Source: DATGHS01 sp035307785 (GTDB lineage: Bacteria; Planctomycetota; Planctomycetia; Gemmatales; Gemmataceae). From it: 26,412 nucleotides of DNA. Below the pieces are notes generated by a model. The model was not told the DNA's origin, did not search any database, and worked only from the letters and a program-made list of their open reading frames with translations. A program made the translations under genes and the position numbers. Of this stretch, positions 1-7,422 are shown one piece after another; the first letter of the stretch is position 1, and every line of letters starts with the position of its first letter. The stretch is taken from positions 1 through 26,412 of the forward strand of contig DATGHS010000384.1 of the NCBI GenBank assembly GCA_035307785.1, given 5' to 3'.

Positions 1-83
1 CACTTCCACACCGGGATTCCACTATGGACTCGCTTTCGCTGAAGCCCAAAATGAACCGAGACAAGTCTCGCAGGAGAGCATCG

Positions 84-1565
84 ATGTTCCGTTTCTGCAC
101 CGCGTTCGCTTTCTTCATCTTCGCTATTGCCCGACTTCCCGCTGCTGACAAGCCAAACATCGTCTTTTTGCTCGCCGACGATCTCGGGTACGGCGACCTT
201 GGCTGTTATGGGCAAAAGAAGATTCGCACGCCGAATATCGACGGGCTGGCCGGCCGCGGCATGCGCTTCACCAATTTTTATGCCGGCTCCAACGTCTGCG
301 CGCCGTCGCGCTGCTGCTTGATGACCGGCAAGCATCCGGGCCATGGTTACATTCGTGAGAACAAGGCCGTCCAGCCGGAGGGTCAAGAGCCGGTGCCGGC
401 GGATTATTTGCAGTTTCCGCTGACCATGCAGAAGCTCGGTTACACCATCGGCGGCTTCGGCAAATGGGGGCTCGGGCCGGTCGGCAGCACGGGCGACCCG
501 CTCCAGCAAGGCTTCGCCCGCTTTTACGGCTACAACTGCCAGGGCGTGGCCCACAATTATTATCCCACGCACCTCTGGGACAACGAGAAGCACATCGAAT
601 TGCGGAACCCGAAGTTTTCGGCCCACCAGAAGTTGCCTGCCGATGCGGACCTGGACGATGCAGCCAGCTACGCCCGCTATAAAGGTGTCGATTACGCGCC
701 GGACCTGATCACCGAGCAGGCGCTGGCTTTCTTGCGGGCATACAAGGACCGGCCCTTCTTCCTCTATTTCCCGACGACGATTCCGCACCTCGCGCTCCAG
801 GTGCCCGATGATTCGCTCAAGGAATATGCCGAGAAATTTCCCGAAAAGCCCTATGTTGGCGACAAAGATTATTTGCCGCACCGCCAGCCGCATGCCGCTT
901 ACGCAGCAATGATCACGCGATTGGACGGCTACGTGGGCCGTATCATCGCGCTGGTGCGCGAATTGGGGCTCGAAGAAAAAACGATCTTCGTTTTCACCAG
1001 CGACAACGGGCCGCTCTGGGATCGCTATGGCGGAACCGACAGCGAGTTTTTCAACAGCGCTGGCGGCTTACGCGGCCACAAGGGCGGCTACCACGAAGCC
1101 GGCTTCCGCGAACCGTGCATCGTCTCGTGGAAAGGCGTCATCAAGCCGGGAACGATCAGTGACCGGGTTTGTGGCTTTGAAGATTGGTTTCCCACGATTC
1201 TCGAATTGATCGGCGCGAAGGATGCAATTCCGGGAAAGATCGACGGCATTAGCTTCGCGTCGACCTTACTGGACAAGGAGCAGCCAGCGAGAGAATTCCT
1301 CTACCGCGAGTCGCCGGGTTCCGGTGGACAGCAATGTGTGCGCGTCGGCGATTGGAAGGCGATCCGCCTGAATCTCAACCCGGACCCAAAAGCGGCGAAA
1401 CAAACGCCGGGTGACATCGAACTTTATGACTTGAAGAATGATCCAAACGAAACCACGAACGTGGCGAAGGATCATCCCGATATCGTCGCGAAAATGGCCG
1501 AGATCATGAAACGCGAGCATGTGCCGTCGAAGTTGTTTCCACTACGGGCGATCGATGGAAAGTAA
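84..1565 (+). CDS. Secreted sulfatase (arylsulfatase family)
   Basis: Hydrolyses sulfate esters, probably on a polysaccharide, outside the cytoplasm. The chosen start at 84 gives 493 residues. It has AGGAG at 72-76 and opens directly into a signal peptide (hydrophobic residues 3-18, likely cleavage after LPAA); the upstream ATGs at 24 and 51 lack a ribosome site and would add a basic leader. The family metal motif NIVFLLADD is at about residues 25-33. The active-site signature C72-A-P-S-R76 carries the cysteine that is converted to formylglycine in this family. A GKWGLG motif and a late SDNGPLW metal-binding motif follow, so all usual sulfatase landmarks are present and the gene looks intact. 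The C-terminal region (YDLKNDPNETTN) is typical of planctomycete and Bacteroidetes sulfatases. The substrate cannot be read from the sequence. No maturation enzyme is encoded in the window. Confidence 0.95.
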   Translation: MFRFCTAFAFFIFAIARLPAADKPNIVFLLADDLGYGDLGCYGQKKIRTPNIDGLAGRGMRFTNFYAGSNVCAPSRCCLMTGKHPGHGYIRENKAVQPEGQEPVPADYLQFPLTMQKLGYTIGGFGKWGLGPVGSTGDPLQQGFARFYGYNCQGVAHNYYPTHLWDNEKHIELRNPKFSAHQKLPADADLDDAASYARYKGVDYAPDLITEQALAFLRAYKDRPFFLYFPTTIPHLALQVPDDSLKEYAEKFPEKPYVGDKDYLPHRQPHAAYAAMITRLDGYVGRIIALVRELGLEEKTIFVFTSDNGPLWDRYGGTDSEFFNSAGGLRGHKGGYHEAGFREPCIVSWKGVIKPGTISDRVCGFEDWFPTILELIGAKDAIPGKIDGISFASTLLDKEQPAREFLYRESPGSGGQQCVRVGDWKAIRLNLNPDPKAAKQTPGDIELYDLKNDPNETTNVAKDHPDIVAKMAEIMKREHVPSKLFPLRAIDGK

Positions 1566-1607
1566 ATATGAGGTCAACATTGGGACAGGACGGTTCCGCG
1601 ACCGGTT

Positions 1608-1696
1608 CCCCTCTCCCCGTTGGGGAGAGGGGTTAGGGGTGAGGGGTTGGGAGTTCGCCCCTCACGCCCGGCCCCTCTCCCCAACGGGGAGAGGGG
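1608..1696. repeat. Three-hairpin palindromic repeat, copy A
   Basis: An 89-bp element made of three hairpins. The first is CCCCTCTCCCC, loop GTT, GGGGAGAGGGG (1608-1632). The middle one pairs GTGAGGGG with CCCCTCAC. The third repeats the first design with loop AAC (1672-1696). It lies between the sulfatase and the SpoIIAA-like gene. Related copies occur at 12021-12109 and 25767-25859, so this is a dispersed family. It may act as a transcription terminator or RNA-stability element; that role is inference. Confidence 0.85.
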
Positions 1697-1766
1697 AGTA
1701 TGTTCTCGCTCCGGTGCAGGAATAAAATGATTATGTCCGGAACCGAGACTCTAAAGGAGGTGCATC

Positions 1767-2159
1767 ATGGCTGTCGATCTGCATGAAGAAGCCGCCGGCA
1801 AGATTCTGGTCGTGAATCTGTCCGGAAAACTCACCAAAGAGGACTACAAGACATTCGTCCCGCACGTTGAGCGCTTGATCGCGCAGAATGGGAAGGTCCG
1901 ATTGCTGGTTCAAATGCACGATTTCCACGGCTGGGACATGGGCGGCCTGTGGGAGGACTTCAGATTCGATTGGAAGCACTTCGGCCACATTGAGCGTCTG
2001 GCGCTTGTGGGCGAGAAGCGCTGGGAAGCGGGCATGGCCACTTTTTGCCGGCCGTTTACGAAGGCCGCAATTCGCTACTTCGATTTATCGGATGCGACCA
2101 AGGCATCGGAATGGATTCACGAAGGCTTGCCGGCCAGCACGCAAGCTGCGGTCAGTTAG
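1767..2159 (+). CDS. SpoIIAA-like (STAS-fold) protein
   Basis: A 130-residue soluble protein resembling the SpoIIAA-like family, small STAS-like domains found singly in many bacteria. The family pattern is visible: an N-terminal beta strand (ILVVNLSGKLT), the segment VRLLVQMHDFHGWDMGGLWED, the strand IERLALVGEKRWE, and a C-terminal stretch ending near AIRYFDLSDATKASEWI. The start is well supported by an excellent ribosome site, AAAGGAGG, at 1753-1760. No phosphorylatable Ser of the classical anti-anti-sigma type is obvious, so a role in sigma-factor control should not be assumed. The gene stands alone between a repeat and the convergent helicase gene. The family is fairly secure; the function is unknown. 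Confidence 0.85.
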   Translation: MAVDLHEEAAGKILVVNLSGKLTKEDYKTFVPHVERLIAQNGKVRLLVQMHDFHGWDMGGLWEDFRFDWKHFGHIERLALVGEKRWEAGMATFCRPFTKAAIRYFDLSDATKASEWIHEGLPASTQAAVS

Positions 2160-2177
2160 CGGCGCTCTTGGATCATG

Positions 2178-2213
2178 GTGACCGCCTTGCGACATCTCTC
2201 CCTGGGCGGTCAC
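2178..2213. terminator. Possible hairpin between convergent genes
   Basis: GTGACCGCC at 2178-2186 pairs perfectly with GGCGGTCAC at 2205-2213 across an 18-base loop. It lies in the 50-bp gap between the convergent SpoIIAA-like and helicase genes and overlaps the helicase stop codon. No T-run follows on either strand, so a terminator role is only a guess from position. Confidence 0.3.
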
Positions 2214-4621
2214 TGCAAGCCTTCTTCGAGTATCCCTTCGCCAAATCCGCCATCCGTGTCCGGCGCCTGGTTCGCCGAGTACAGCACTTCGACCTGAGGC
2301 ACGTCCGGAATCTCGATCTTCTTGGCCGTCTCGCCTTCTACAACGTCGGCCGCGTGGGCGGTCTGAATAATTTGATCGGTGCTGGTGGGATCGACCTTCC
2401 GGCACGCTGCCGTCAGGCGCGCTTCCAGATCGCGCAGCCAGCCTGTCCATTCTTCCGCTGTCGTGTCGGGCGGCGTCAGTTGCGAGAACTCGTCACACAG
2501 CAGAATCAACCGCAGCGTGTGCCGGAAGATGATCCCTTCCTGCTTCGTCAGATCGCGATTGCGGACATAGGTGTTGAAGTCGCCATTAAAGCGCAGCAAC
2601 TCCGCGGCCGACCAGACCGACTGCACGGTCACGTCGGTGACATCGGGATAGAGCGCCTCGAAGAGCATGAAGAGCTTCTCGGCCAGGCTCGGCGGGCGCT
2701 CTTCCCAATCTTCTTCCTCTTCTTCTTCTTGCTCGCCCGGCGGCGGTGGAACTTTGACGGCGATCAACCCGCGCTGCTGTAAATCCGCGTCGAGCCGGGT
2801 CGCCGCCAGTGGTCCCGGCGACAGGTCCCACGGCACACGCACCAATCGGAGCAACGGCCGGGGCATCTCCAGCACGCTCTCCAGCGCCTGCAATCGCTCT
2901 TCCGGACTGGCGATGCCGAGTTGATCGATCAGGAACGCGCCATAGAGGGGGTGCACGCCGCGGAAGATTAGGAGGCGCTCCAGCCTTTCGGTGGGGGTGG
3001 CGGCGCGGATTGGTGCATATCGTGGGGAAGAGTTTGACCCGGCAGGCTCGCTTTGCTCGCCTGCCGGCTTGTGGGCGTTCTTGTCCGCAGAGGAAGGAAC
3101 TGAGCCTGCAGGGTTCGGATCCAACGTGACATACCCGCCTGCTGCCAATGCCAGCAGCATCTTCTCCAGCTGCTTCTCCCCGGCCGCGATTCGGGCCGAA
3201 TCGAGCAGCCGTTTACGGATGACGCTGCGAATCTTGTCCACGTCCGGCGAAATCTTGAGCATGTAGGCCAGCAAACGCCACGGCAGCGGGCCCTTGCTAT
3301 ACAGCCGGGCCGGCGGCGAACCCTTGAGCCGCTCGAATTGCCCTTCGGTCCAGTAGCAGTTGTCTTCCTTGCGCGGCGGCTTCTTGCGTTTCAGGTCCTT
3401 CTTGGCTTTCAGCAGCGACGGGTCTTTTGTGGTATCGGGAATCGCGTCGTATTTTTCCTTCCAGCGCAAGAGCCGCACGTCGTCTTCGTGGGCCAACACG
3501 TAAACATGCCCTTCCTTGTCGAATTGCGGCCGGCCGGCCCGGCCGAAGATTTGATGAATGGTGCTGGGGTCGATCAGTTTTTGCTTGCCGTATGGACCTT
3601 TCAGCAAGCTGGTGACCACGACCGAGCGAGCCGGTAGATTGATTCCGGCCGCTAATGTCTCGGTGCAAACCGCGACAGTGAGCAGCTTCTTCTGAAACAA
3701 GTCTTCGACGACTCGCCGATATTTTGGCAACACGCCGGCATGGTGCACGCCCACGCCGCGCAGCAGCATCTGCCGGAGCTTCGGTGCCGCGCCTTGTGTC
3801 CAGTCGAGCTTGTCGATCACCTGGTTGATTTGGCCTCGCTGGCCGGACCAGAGCAAATCGAGGCCCTTCAGTTGTTCGGCCACGCTCCAACATTCATCGC
3901 GGTTGAAGCAAAAAACGAGAGCCGGCGTCTTTCGGGTCGGCTCGTCGCCTTTCGATATGTCGAGAAGCAATTCGTACAGAAACTGATCCGGCACCCAATG
4001 ATAGGTGAGTGGAATCTTGCGCTCCCGGCCTTCGACCAGTTCCAGCTTGCGCTGATGGCAGCGTTCCAACCATTGCATGAATTCGAAGGCGTTGCCCACC
4101 GTGGCGGAGAGCAGCAGCAGCCGCACCTGTTTCGGCAATAGCGCAAGCGAGAGTTCCCAAACAATGCCGCGCTCGAGGTCGCCGAAGTTGTGGAATTCAT
4201 CCATCACCACGGCGAAAACATTCTCGAAATCAAACGCTTCCGGATGCAGGAGCCGGTTCAACAGGATTTCTGCGACGACAACGAGAATTCGAGCATCGGA
4301 ATTGACGCGCCGGTTGCCGGTGACCAGGCCCACGTCTTCGGCATTGAAGCCCCAGCGCACAGCGCATTCTTGCATTTCGCGGAATTTCTGCTCGGTTAAA
4401 GCGATAAGCGGCGTGGTGTAATAGGCGGCCCGTCCGGTGTGCAGCGCTTCAAATAGTGCTGCTTCGGCGATGAGCGTCTTGCCGGTGCCCGTGGGCGCGC
4501 AGACAAGAATGCCCTGTTCCGCCATGAACCAGGCCAAAAGCGCTTCGTCCTGCACCGGGTAGGGCGGGTACGGCAACTGCTCCAGATAGCGGTCGGCCAA
4601 CTCGGCCCGCGTGAGGGACAT
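2210..4621 (-). CDS. Ski2-type DExH-box helicase
   Basis: An 803-residue superfamily 2 ATP-dependent nucleic-acid helicase, closest in motif pattern to Ski2/HelY-like proteins. Visible motifs: Walker A APTGTGKT (42-49), DEFH (141-144), LSAT (171-174), GVHHAGVLPKYR (291-302), TETLAAGINLPAR (320-332) and QIFGRAGRP (357-365). The C-terminal half may be the DUF3516-type region seen in some Ski2-like bacterial helicases (a segment around HPLYGAFLIDQLG), but I am unsure of that. Two odd stretches occur there: a low-complexity insert at about residues 502-535 that coincides with a DNA palindrome, and an acidic linker rich in Glu after a proline run. The role is probably RNA processing or unwinding; the substrate is not readable. 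The start at 4621 begins directly with the helicase N-terminus. Confidence 0.92.
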   Translation of the reverse strand: MSLTRAELADRYLEQLPYPPYPVQDEALLAWFMAEQGILVCAPTGTGKTLIAEAALFEALHTGRAAYYTTPLIALTEQKFREMQECAVRWGFNAEDVGLVTGNRRVNSDARILVVVAEILLNRLLHPEAFDFENVFAVVMDEFHNFGDLERGIVWELSLALLPKQVRLLLLSATVGNAFEFMQWLERCHQRKLELVEGRERKIPLTYHWVPDQFLYELLLDISKGDEPTRKTPALVFCFNRDECWSVAEQLKGLDLLWSGQRGQINQVIDKLDWTQGAAPKLRQMLLRGVGVHHAGVLPKYRRVVEDLFQKKLLTVAVCTETLAAGINLPARSVVVTSLLKGPYGKQKLIDPSTIHQIFGRAGRPQFDKEGHVYVLAHEDDVRLLRWKEKYDAIPDTTKDPSLLKAKKDLKRKKPPRKEDNCYWTEGQFERLKGSPPARLYSKGPLPWRLLAYMLKISPDVDKIRSVIRKRLLDSARIAAGEKQLEKMLLALAAGGYVTLDPNPAGSVPSSADKNAHKPAGEQSEPAGSNSSPRYAPIRAATPTERLERLLIFRGVHPLYGAFLIDQLGIASPEERLQALESVLEMPRPLLRLVRVPWDLSPGPLAATRLDADLQQRGLIAVKVPPPPGEQEEEEEEDWEERPPSLAEKLFMLFEALYPDVTDVTVQSVWSAAELLRFNGDFNTYVRNRDLTKQEGIIFRHTLRLILLCDEFSQLTPPDTTAEEWTGWLRDLEARLTAACRKVDPTSTDQIIQTAHAADVVEGETAKKIEIPDVPQVEVLYSANQAPDTDGGFGEGILEEGLQ
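3039..3067. repeat. Palindrome inside the helicase gene
   Basis: CCGGCAGGC (3039-3047) pairs perfectly with GCCTGCCGG (3059-3067) across an 11-base loop. It sits inside the helicase reading frame and codes for a Pro/Ala/Gly/Ser-rich stretch (PAGEQSEPAG on the minus strand) unlike the flanking structured sequence. It is probably the core of a longer inserted repeat covering about 3018-3120. Confidence 0.65.
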
Positions 4622-4640
4622 GTGAAAGAAACTCTTGCCA

Positions 4641-4657
4641 CCGCTTGCGGCGTAGCA
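4641..4657. repeat. 17-bp repeat, copy 1
   Basis: CCGCTTGCGGCGTAGCA is identical to 6867-6883. It contains the short palindrome CCGC-TT-GCGG. This copy lies 20 bp upstream of the helicase start codon. Confidence 0.6.
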
Positions 4658-4820
4658 CGTAAATCAATTCTATGCCAATGGTAGGCGAACCATTTTCGTT
4701 GGACAATGCAGCTTTCCTTGATCCCGGGCGACGGGCATCATTGGCGAAAAACTGCTGCGGATCGTTGTCGGACAGCTACAATAGCGCCGGCATCGAGTCA
4801 TGAAATCCTGGAGAACCGTC

Positions 4821-5186
4821 ATGCCCGATGAACGGGAGCCGAATGCTGAGACTACTCAAACAGTTCAGGAGCGGATTCGCGAACTGGCGCGGTTGCTGCG
4901 ACACTCACAGTCCCTTAGCCCGCCGGTGCAGACCGCGCTAGCCGAACTGTTGGACGAGTTGAGCGGTACGCTGAGAGAATCGGAGGCTCCGCCGGCGGAA
5001 GTGACCCATCTGGCCGAAAGCGCTACTCACCTGGCTCAAGCACTGCACGAACAACACGATGAGGGACTCGTGGCCAAGGCTGGCGAGCGTCTGCGCCTGG
5101 CGATGCTCCAGGCGGAAGAGCATGCTCCAACGGCCGTGGGCCTGGCGCGCCGGGTGGTCGATGCCCTGGCCAGCATTGGAATTTAG
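4821..5186 (+). CDS. DUF4404-like small helical protein
   Basis: A 121-residue protein (from 4821) that is almost all predicted alpha-helix, with heptad-like Leu spacing (IRELARLLRHSQSLSPPVQ, AELLDELSGTL, HLAESATHLAQALHE). This layout and the closing segment (AVGLARRVVDALASIGI) fit the DUF4404 family, whose function is unknown. The start at 4821 (MPDERE) was chosen because GGAGA lies at 4810-4814 at good distance; an in-frame ATG at 4800 would add seven residues. No signal peptide or membrane segment is seen. It is divergent from the helicase, with about 200 bp between them, and looks monocistronic. The family assignment is moderate. Confidence 0.75.
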   Translation: MPDEREPNAETTQTVQERIRELARLLRHSQSLSPPVQTALAELLDELSGTLRESEAPPAEVTHLAESATHLAQALHEQHDEGLVAKAGERLRLAMLQAEEHAPTAVGLARRVVDALASIGI

Positions 5187-5330
5187 CTTCTTTCGGCTAC
5201 TACTTAACGGACGGCGCTCGCACCTTCCGTTCCGCAGTGGTTTGCCTAATCCGAAAAGTGCGCAAATCAGGTCAAATCGGAATAAGCGAAGTAGTCGCGC
5301 TATTTTGCCGATATTTCCAAGTGAGATTCT

Positions 5331-5351
5331 GCGCGCTGGTTGCGCGCTTTT
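5331..5351 (+). terminator. Small hairpin with T-run
   Basis: GCGCGC (5331-5336), loop TGGTT, GCGCGC (5342-5347), followed immediately by TTTT. The GC-rich stem plus T-run is the classic rho-independent layout, though the stem and T-run are both short. It would end transcripts from the DUF4404-like gene or a leader RNA. Confidence 0.4.
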
Positions 5352-5352
5352 G

Positions 5353-5419
5353 GCGAGCGTCGAGCCGTAAGGCCGACGTGGGGACGGCTTCCACGTGGGC
5401 CTGATGGCTCGCCGCTCGC
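5353..5419. repeat. 29-bp imperfect inverted repeat
   Basis: The arms at 5353-5381 and 5391-5419 match at 25 of 29 positions when one is reverse-complemented, with a 9-base loop. It lies upstream of the outer-membrane protein gene and covers an upstream in-frame ATG (5395), which argues against that start. It is probably a dispersed repeat with CGAGC/GCTCG arms like those at 18859-18929. Confidence 0.7.
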
Positions 5420-5451
5420 TAAAGCAATCGTTGTTTCTGGCGATTTCGTCC

Positions 5452-6864
5452 ATGAATAGTTTTCGCGCAAGTTTGCTGGTCATCCTGCTGGCGTTGCCCT
5501 GCTTCGCCCAGGAACCCGCCGGTCCACCGCCCGGCAGCAACCCGCCGCGGAAGCTTCCGGAGTCGGTGCTGAACGCGCCCGATCTGCTGCATATCACTCA
5601 GGAAGATCGCTTCATTCAAACCATTCGCTGGAATTTCGTTGCCGACCCGCAGCAGAAGTCATCATCGCCATTCCAGCAGGCGCAGAACTTGGAGTCTCTG
5701 CCGCCGGCGGTCCCAGACCAGCCGTCGGTTCCGGCAGAGCAACCGACGCCATCATTGGATGCAACTGCAACACCAAACAACCGGCCACCCGAACTAAAAG
5801 TGATCGCCTTCCCGATCGACGAATCCACCTTCTTTCAAATCGAAGGTGTGATGCGCGGTTACTTCCGCGACGATCAGCGTATTCTCTGGTCCGGTTTGGA
5901 GCAGACCTTCGGCGCGGAAGGAATCTTGCGGCCGCTGTTGATGAGTGTGCAAGGTCAATGGGCCATCAGCGCCGAGGGTGAGTTTTATTTGAACGAACCG
6001 TACGGCAGTTCGATCCTCAGCGACTCGACACGAAATTTGTACAAAGCGAATTTCGATGTGCAAACATTCGAGATCTTTCAGCTATACGCTCAATTGCAGC
6101 GCGGCGACTTCCTTATTCGCCTGGGCCGCTCGCGCACGCCCTTTGGCCAGTACGATTCGCCGATGTTTTCCAATGCTTTAATCGATGCCCCATTCCTGCG
6201 CACCAATGTGATTGGCTTCGTGAACACCGGTCTCTTCTTCCGTTATCAGCCGCAGGGCTGGTCGGTAGACGTGGCTGTCGTCAACGACCAGGCCGACCTG
6301 GCCACGAACTCCAGTAAGGGCCTGGTCTCGCGCCTCGGCATCGACCGGCCCAACTGGACCTTCGGCGCCTCGGCCACGATTCGCGACGGCGTAAGTTCCG
6401 ATCAGCAGAAGCAGTTCAACAACGTGTTCGGCTTCGACGGCAGCGCGCACTTCGGCCAGTTCACCGCCTACGGAGAAGCGACTTACGACCAGCACGGCTT
6501 CGTGCACAACTTCGCTATGCTCGGCGACCCGCTGGGGCTGGGCGTGCGCGACCTGTACGGCCGCGATGTTTTCAAGGGCGACAATCAACCAATTTGGGGG
6601 TTGGGTTTCTACACCGGCCTGCGCTACCGCAAAGATCGCCTCATGATCGACGGCTGCTATTGCTTCTATTACCCCGAGCAGATCGGCATCCCCTATCACG
6701 ATGCCCCGATCCACCAGGGCGTGCTCAAGGCCGCGTATTCGATTACACCACACTTCCAGATCTTCAGCTTCGGTATCGTCGAAAACTACCGGCCCAAGGA
6801 GAATTCGACAATCCAGAAGTACAATCCGTATGCCTTCCAGAATGGGTTGCAGCTGGTCTTTTGA
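5452..6864 (+). CDS. Putative outer-membrane beta-barrel protein (porin-like)
   Basis: About 470 residues from 5452. A clear signal peptide (MNSFRASLLVILLALPCFAQ) is followed by a Pro-rich, low-complexity linker of about 100 residues. The rest is rich in alternating aromatic/polar strands (for example GEFYLNEPYG, FEIFQLYAQLQRGDFLIRLGR, FFRYQPQGWSVDVAVV), as in porin-like barrels. The last residue is Phe (LQLVF), the usual beta-signal for outer-membrane insertion. The segment RLGRSRTPFGQYDSP resembles the conserved region of putative planctomycete and proteobacterial porins. The start was set at the signal peptide because the upstream ATGs (5395, 5404) lie in a repeat arm; no strong ribosome site supports either choice. 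The substrate is unknown. Confidence 0.75.
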   Translation: MNSFRASLLVILLALPCFAQEPAGPPPGSNPPRKLPESVLNAPDLLHITQEDRFIQTIRWNFVADPQQKSSSPFQQAQNLESLPPAVPDQPSVPAEQPTPSLDATATPNNRPPELKVIAFPIDESTFFQIEGVMRGYFRDDQRILWSGLEQTFGAEGILRPLLMSVQGQWAISAEGEFYLNEPYGSSILSDSTRNLYKANFDVQTFEIFQLYAQLQRGDFLIRLGRSRTPFGQYDSPMFSNALIDAPFLRTNVIGFVNTGLFFRYQPQGWSVDVAVVNDQADLATNSSKGLVSRLGIDRPNWTFGASATIRDGVSSDQQKQFNNVFGFDGSAHFGQFTAYGEATYDQHGFVHNFAMLGDPLGLGVRDLYGRDVFKGDNQPIWGLGFYTGLRYRKDRLMIDGCYCFYYPEQIGIPYHDAPIHQGVLKAAYSITPHFQIFSFGIVENYRPKENSTIQKYNPYAFQNGLQLVF

Positions 6865-6866
6865 CG

Positions 6867-6883
6867 CCGCTTGCGGCGTAGCA
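6867..6883. repeat. 17-bp repeat, copy 2
   Basis: Identical to 4641-4657. Here it sits just after the porin-like stop codon and is part of a perfect 7-bp hairpin, ACGCCGC-TT-GCGGCGT (6864-6879). Confidence 0.6.
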
Positions 6884-6900
6884 GACGCCCGATTTCGGCC

Positions 6901-6928
6901 TTGAAAAGGCCTGCAACGGCCTTATAAT
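6901..6928 (+). promoter_or_regulatory. Sigma-70-type promoter of tRNA-Gly
   Basis: TTGAAA (6901-6906, five of six consensus bases) and TATAAT (6923-6928, perfect) are separated by 16 bp and lie 15 bp before the tRNA. The spacer contains most of the dyad AAGGCC/GGCCTT (6906-6911 and 6918-6923). Transcription would be expected to start at about 6935. Confidence 0.75.
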
Positions 6929-6943
6929 TCCCTATTGTCCGTA

Positions 6944-7015
<72 letters not shown>

Positions 7016-7422
7016 CTTTGTTTTGAACACTTTCCAGATCAATCCCTCCACTGTCCACGCTGCGCCATGAAATTCCGGCTGATCGGACGCACCGAGCAGA
7101 CGCAGAATCGCTTGGCGCTGGGCGGTCATTACCCCGGCGGCTCCCAAGTGATGCGGGCCGACCCTCAAGTCGAATTCGTGCCCAAAGACATGCCGGAACA
7201 ACGGTTGCGCCAGCGGATCGAGTGTGATGATGCGGAGCGGTTCCGGGACTGTGAGGGACGAACCATCGCCTCGACCAAACATTGGAGCGCGATTTGTCTA
7301 CACCAATTGATTGAGCAATCCGTTTCCCATTTCCTGCTCCCTTTCCACTCCATTCGCATGCGCCTAAGACAAATAGACTACACAAGCACATAGAGAACGA
7401 GAAAGGATGAAAGGACCAAATC
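7016..7422. other. Intergenic stretch, no recognisable gene
   Basis: About 400 bp between tRNA-Gly and trigger factor. Open frames run through it on both strands, but neither has a plausible ribosome site or a family I recognise, and the minus-strand frame continues through the tRNA antisense. It presumably carries the promoter of trigger factor; I could not identify one with confidence. AAAGGA at 7410-7415 is the ribosome site for the next gene. Confidence 0.5.

Noticed and set aside
2157..2170. TAGCGGCGCTCTTG, similar to one arm of the hairpin at 10336-10381
   Set aside because: Only about 14 bases are shared and there is no matching second arm, so it is not supported as a repeat copy.
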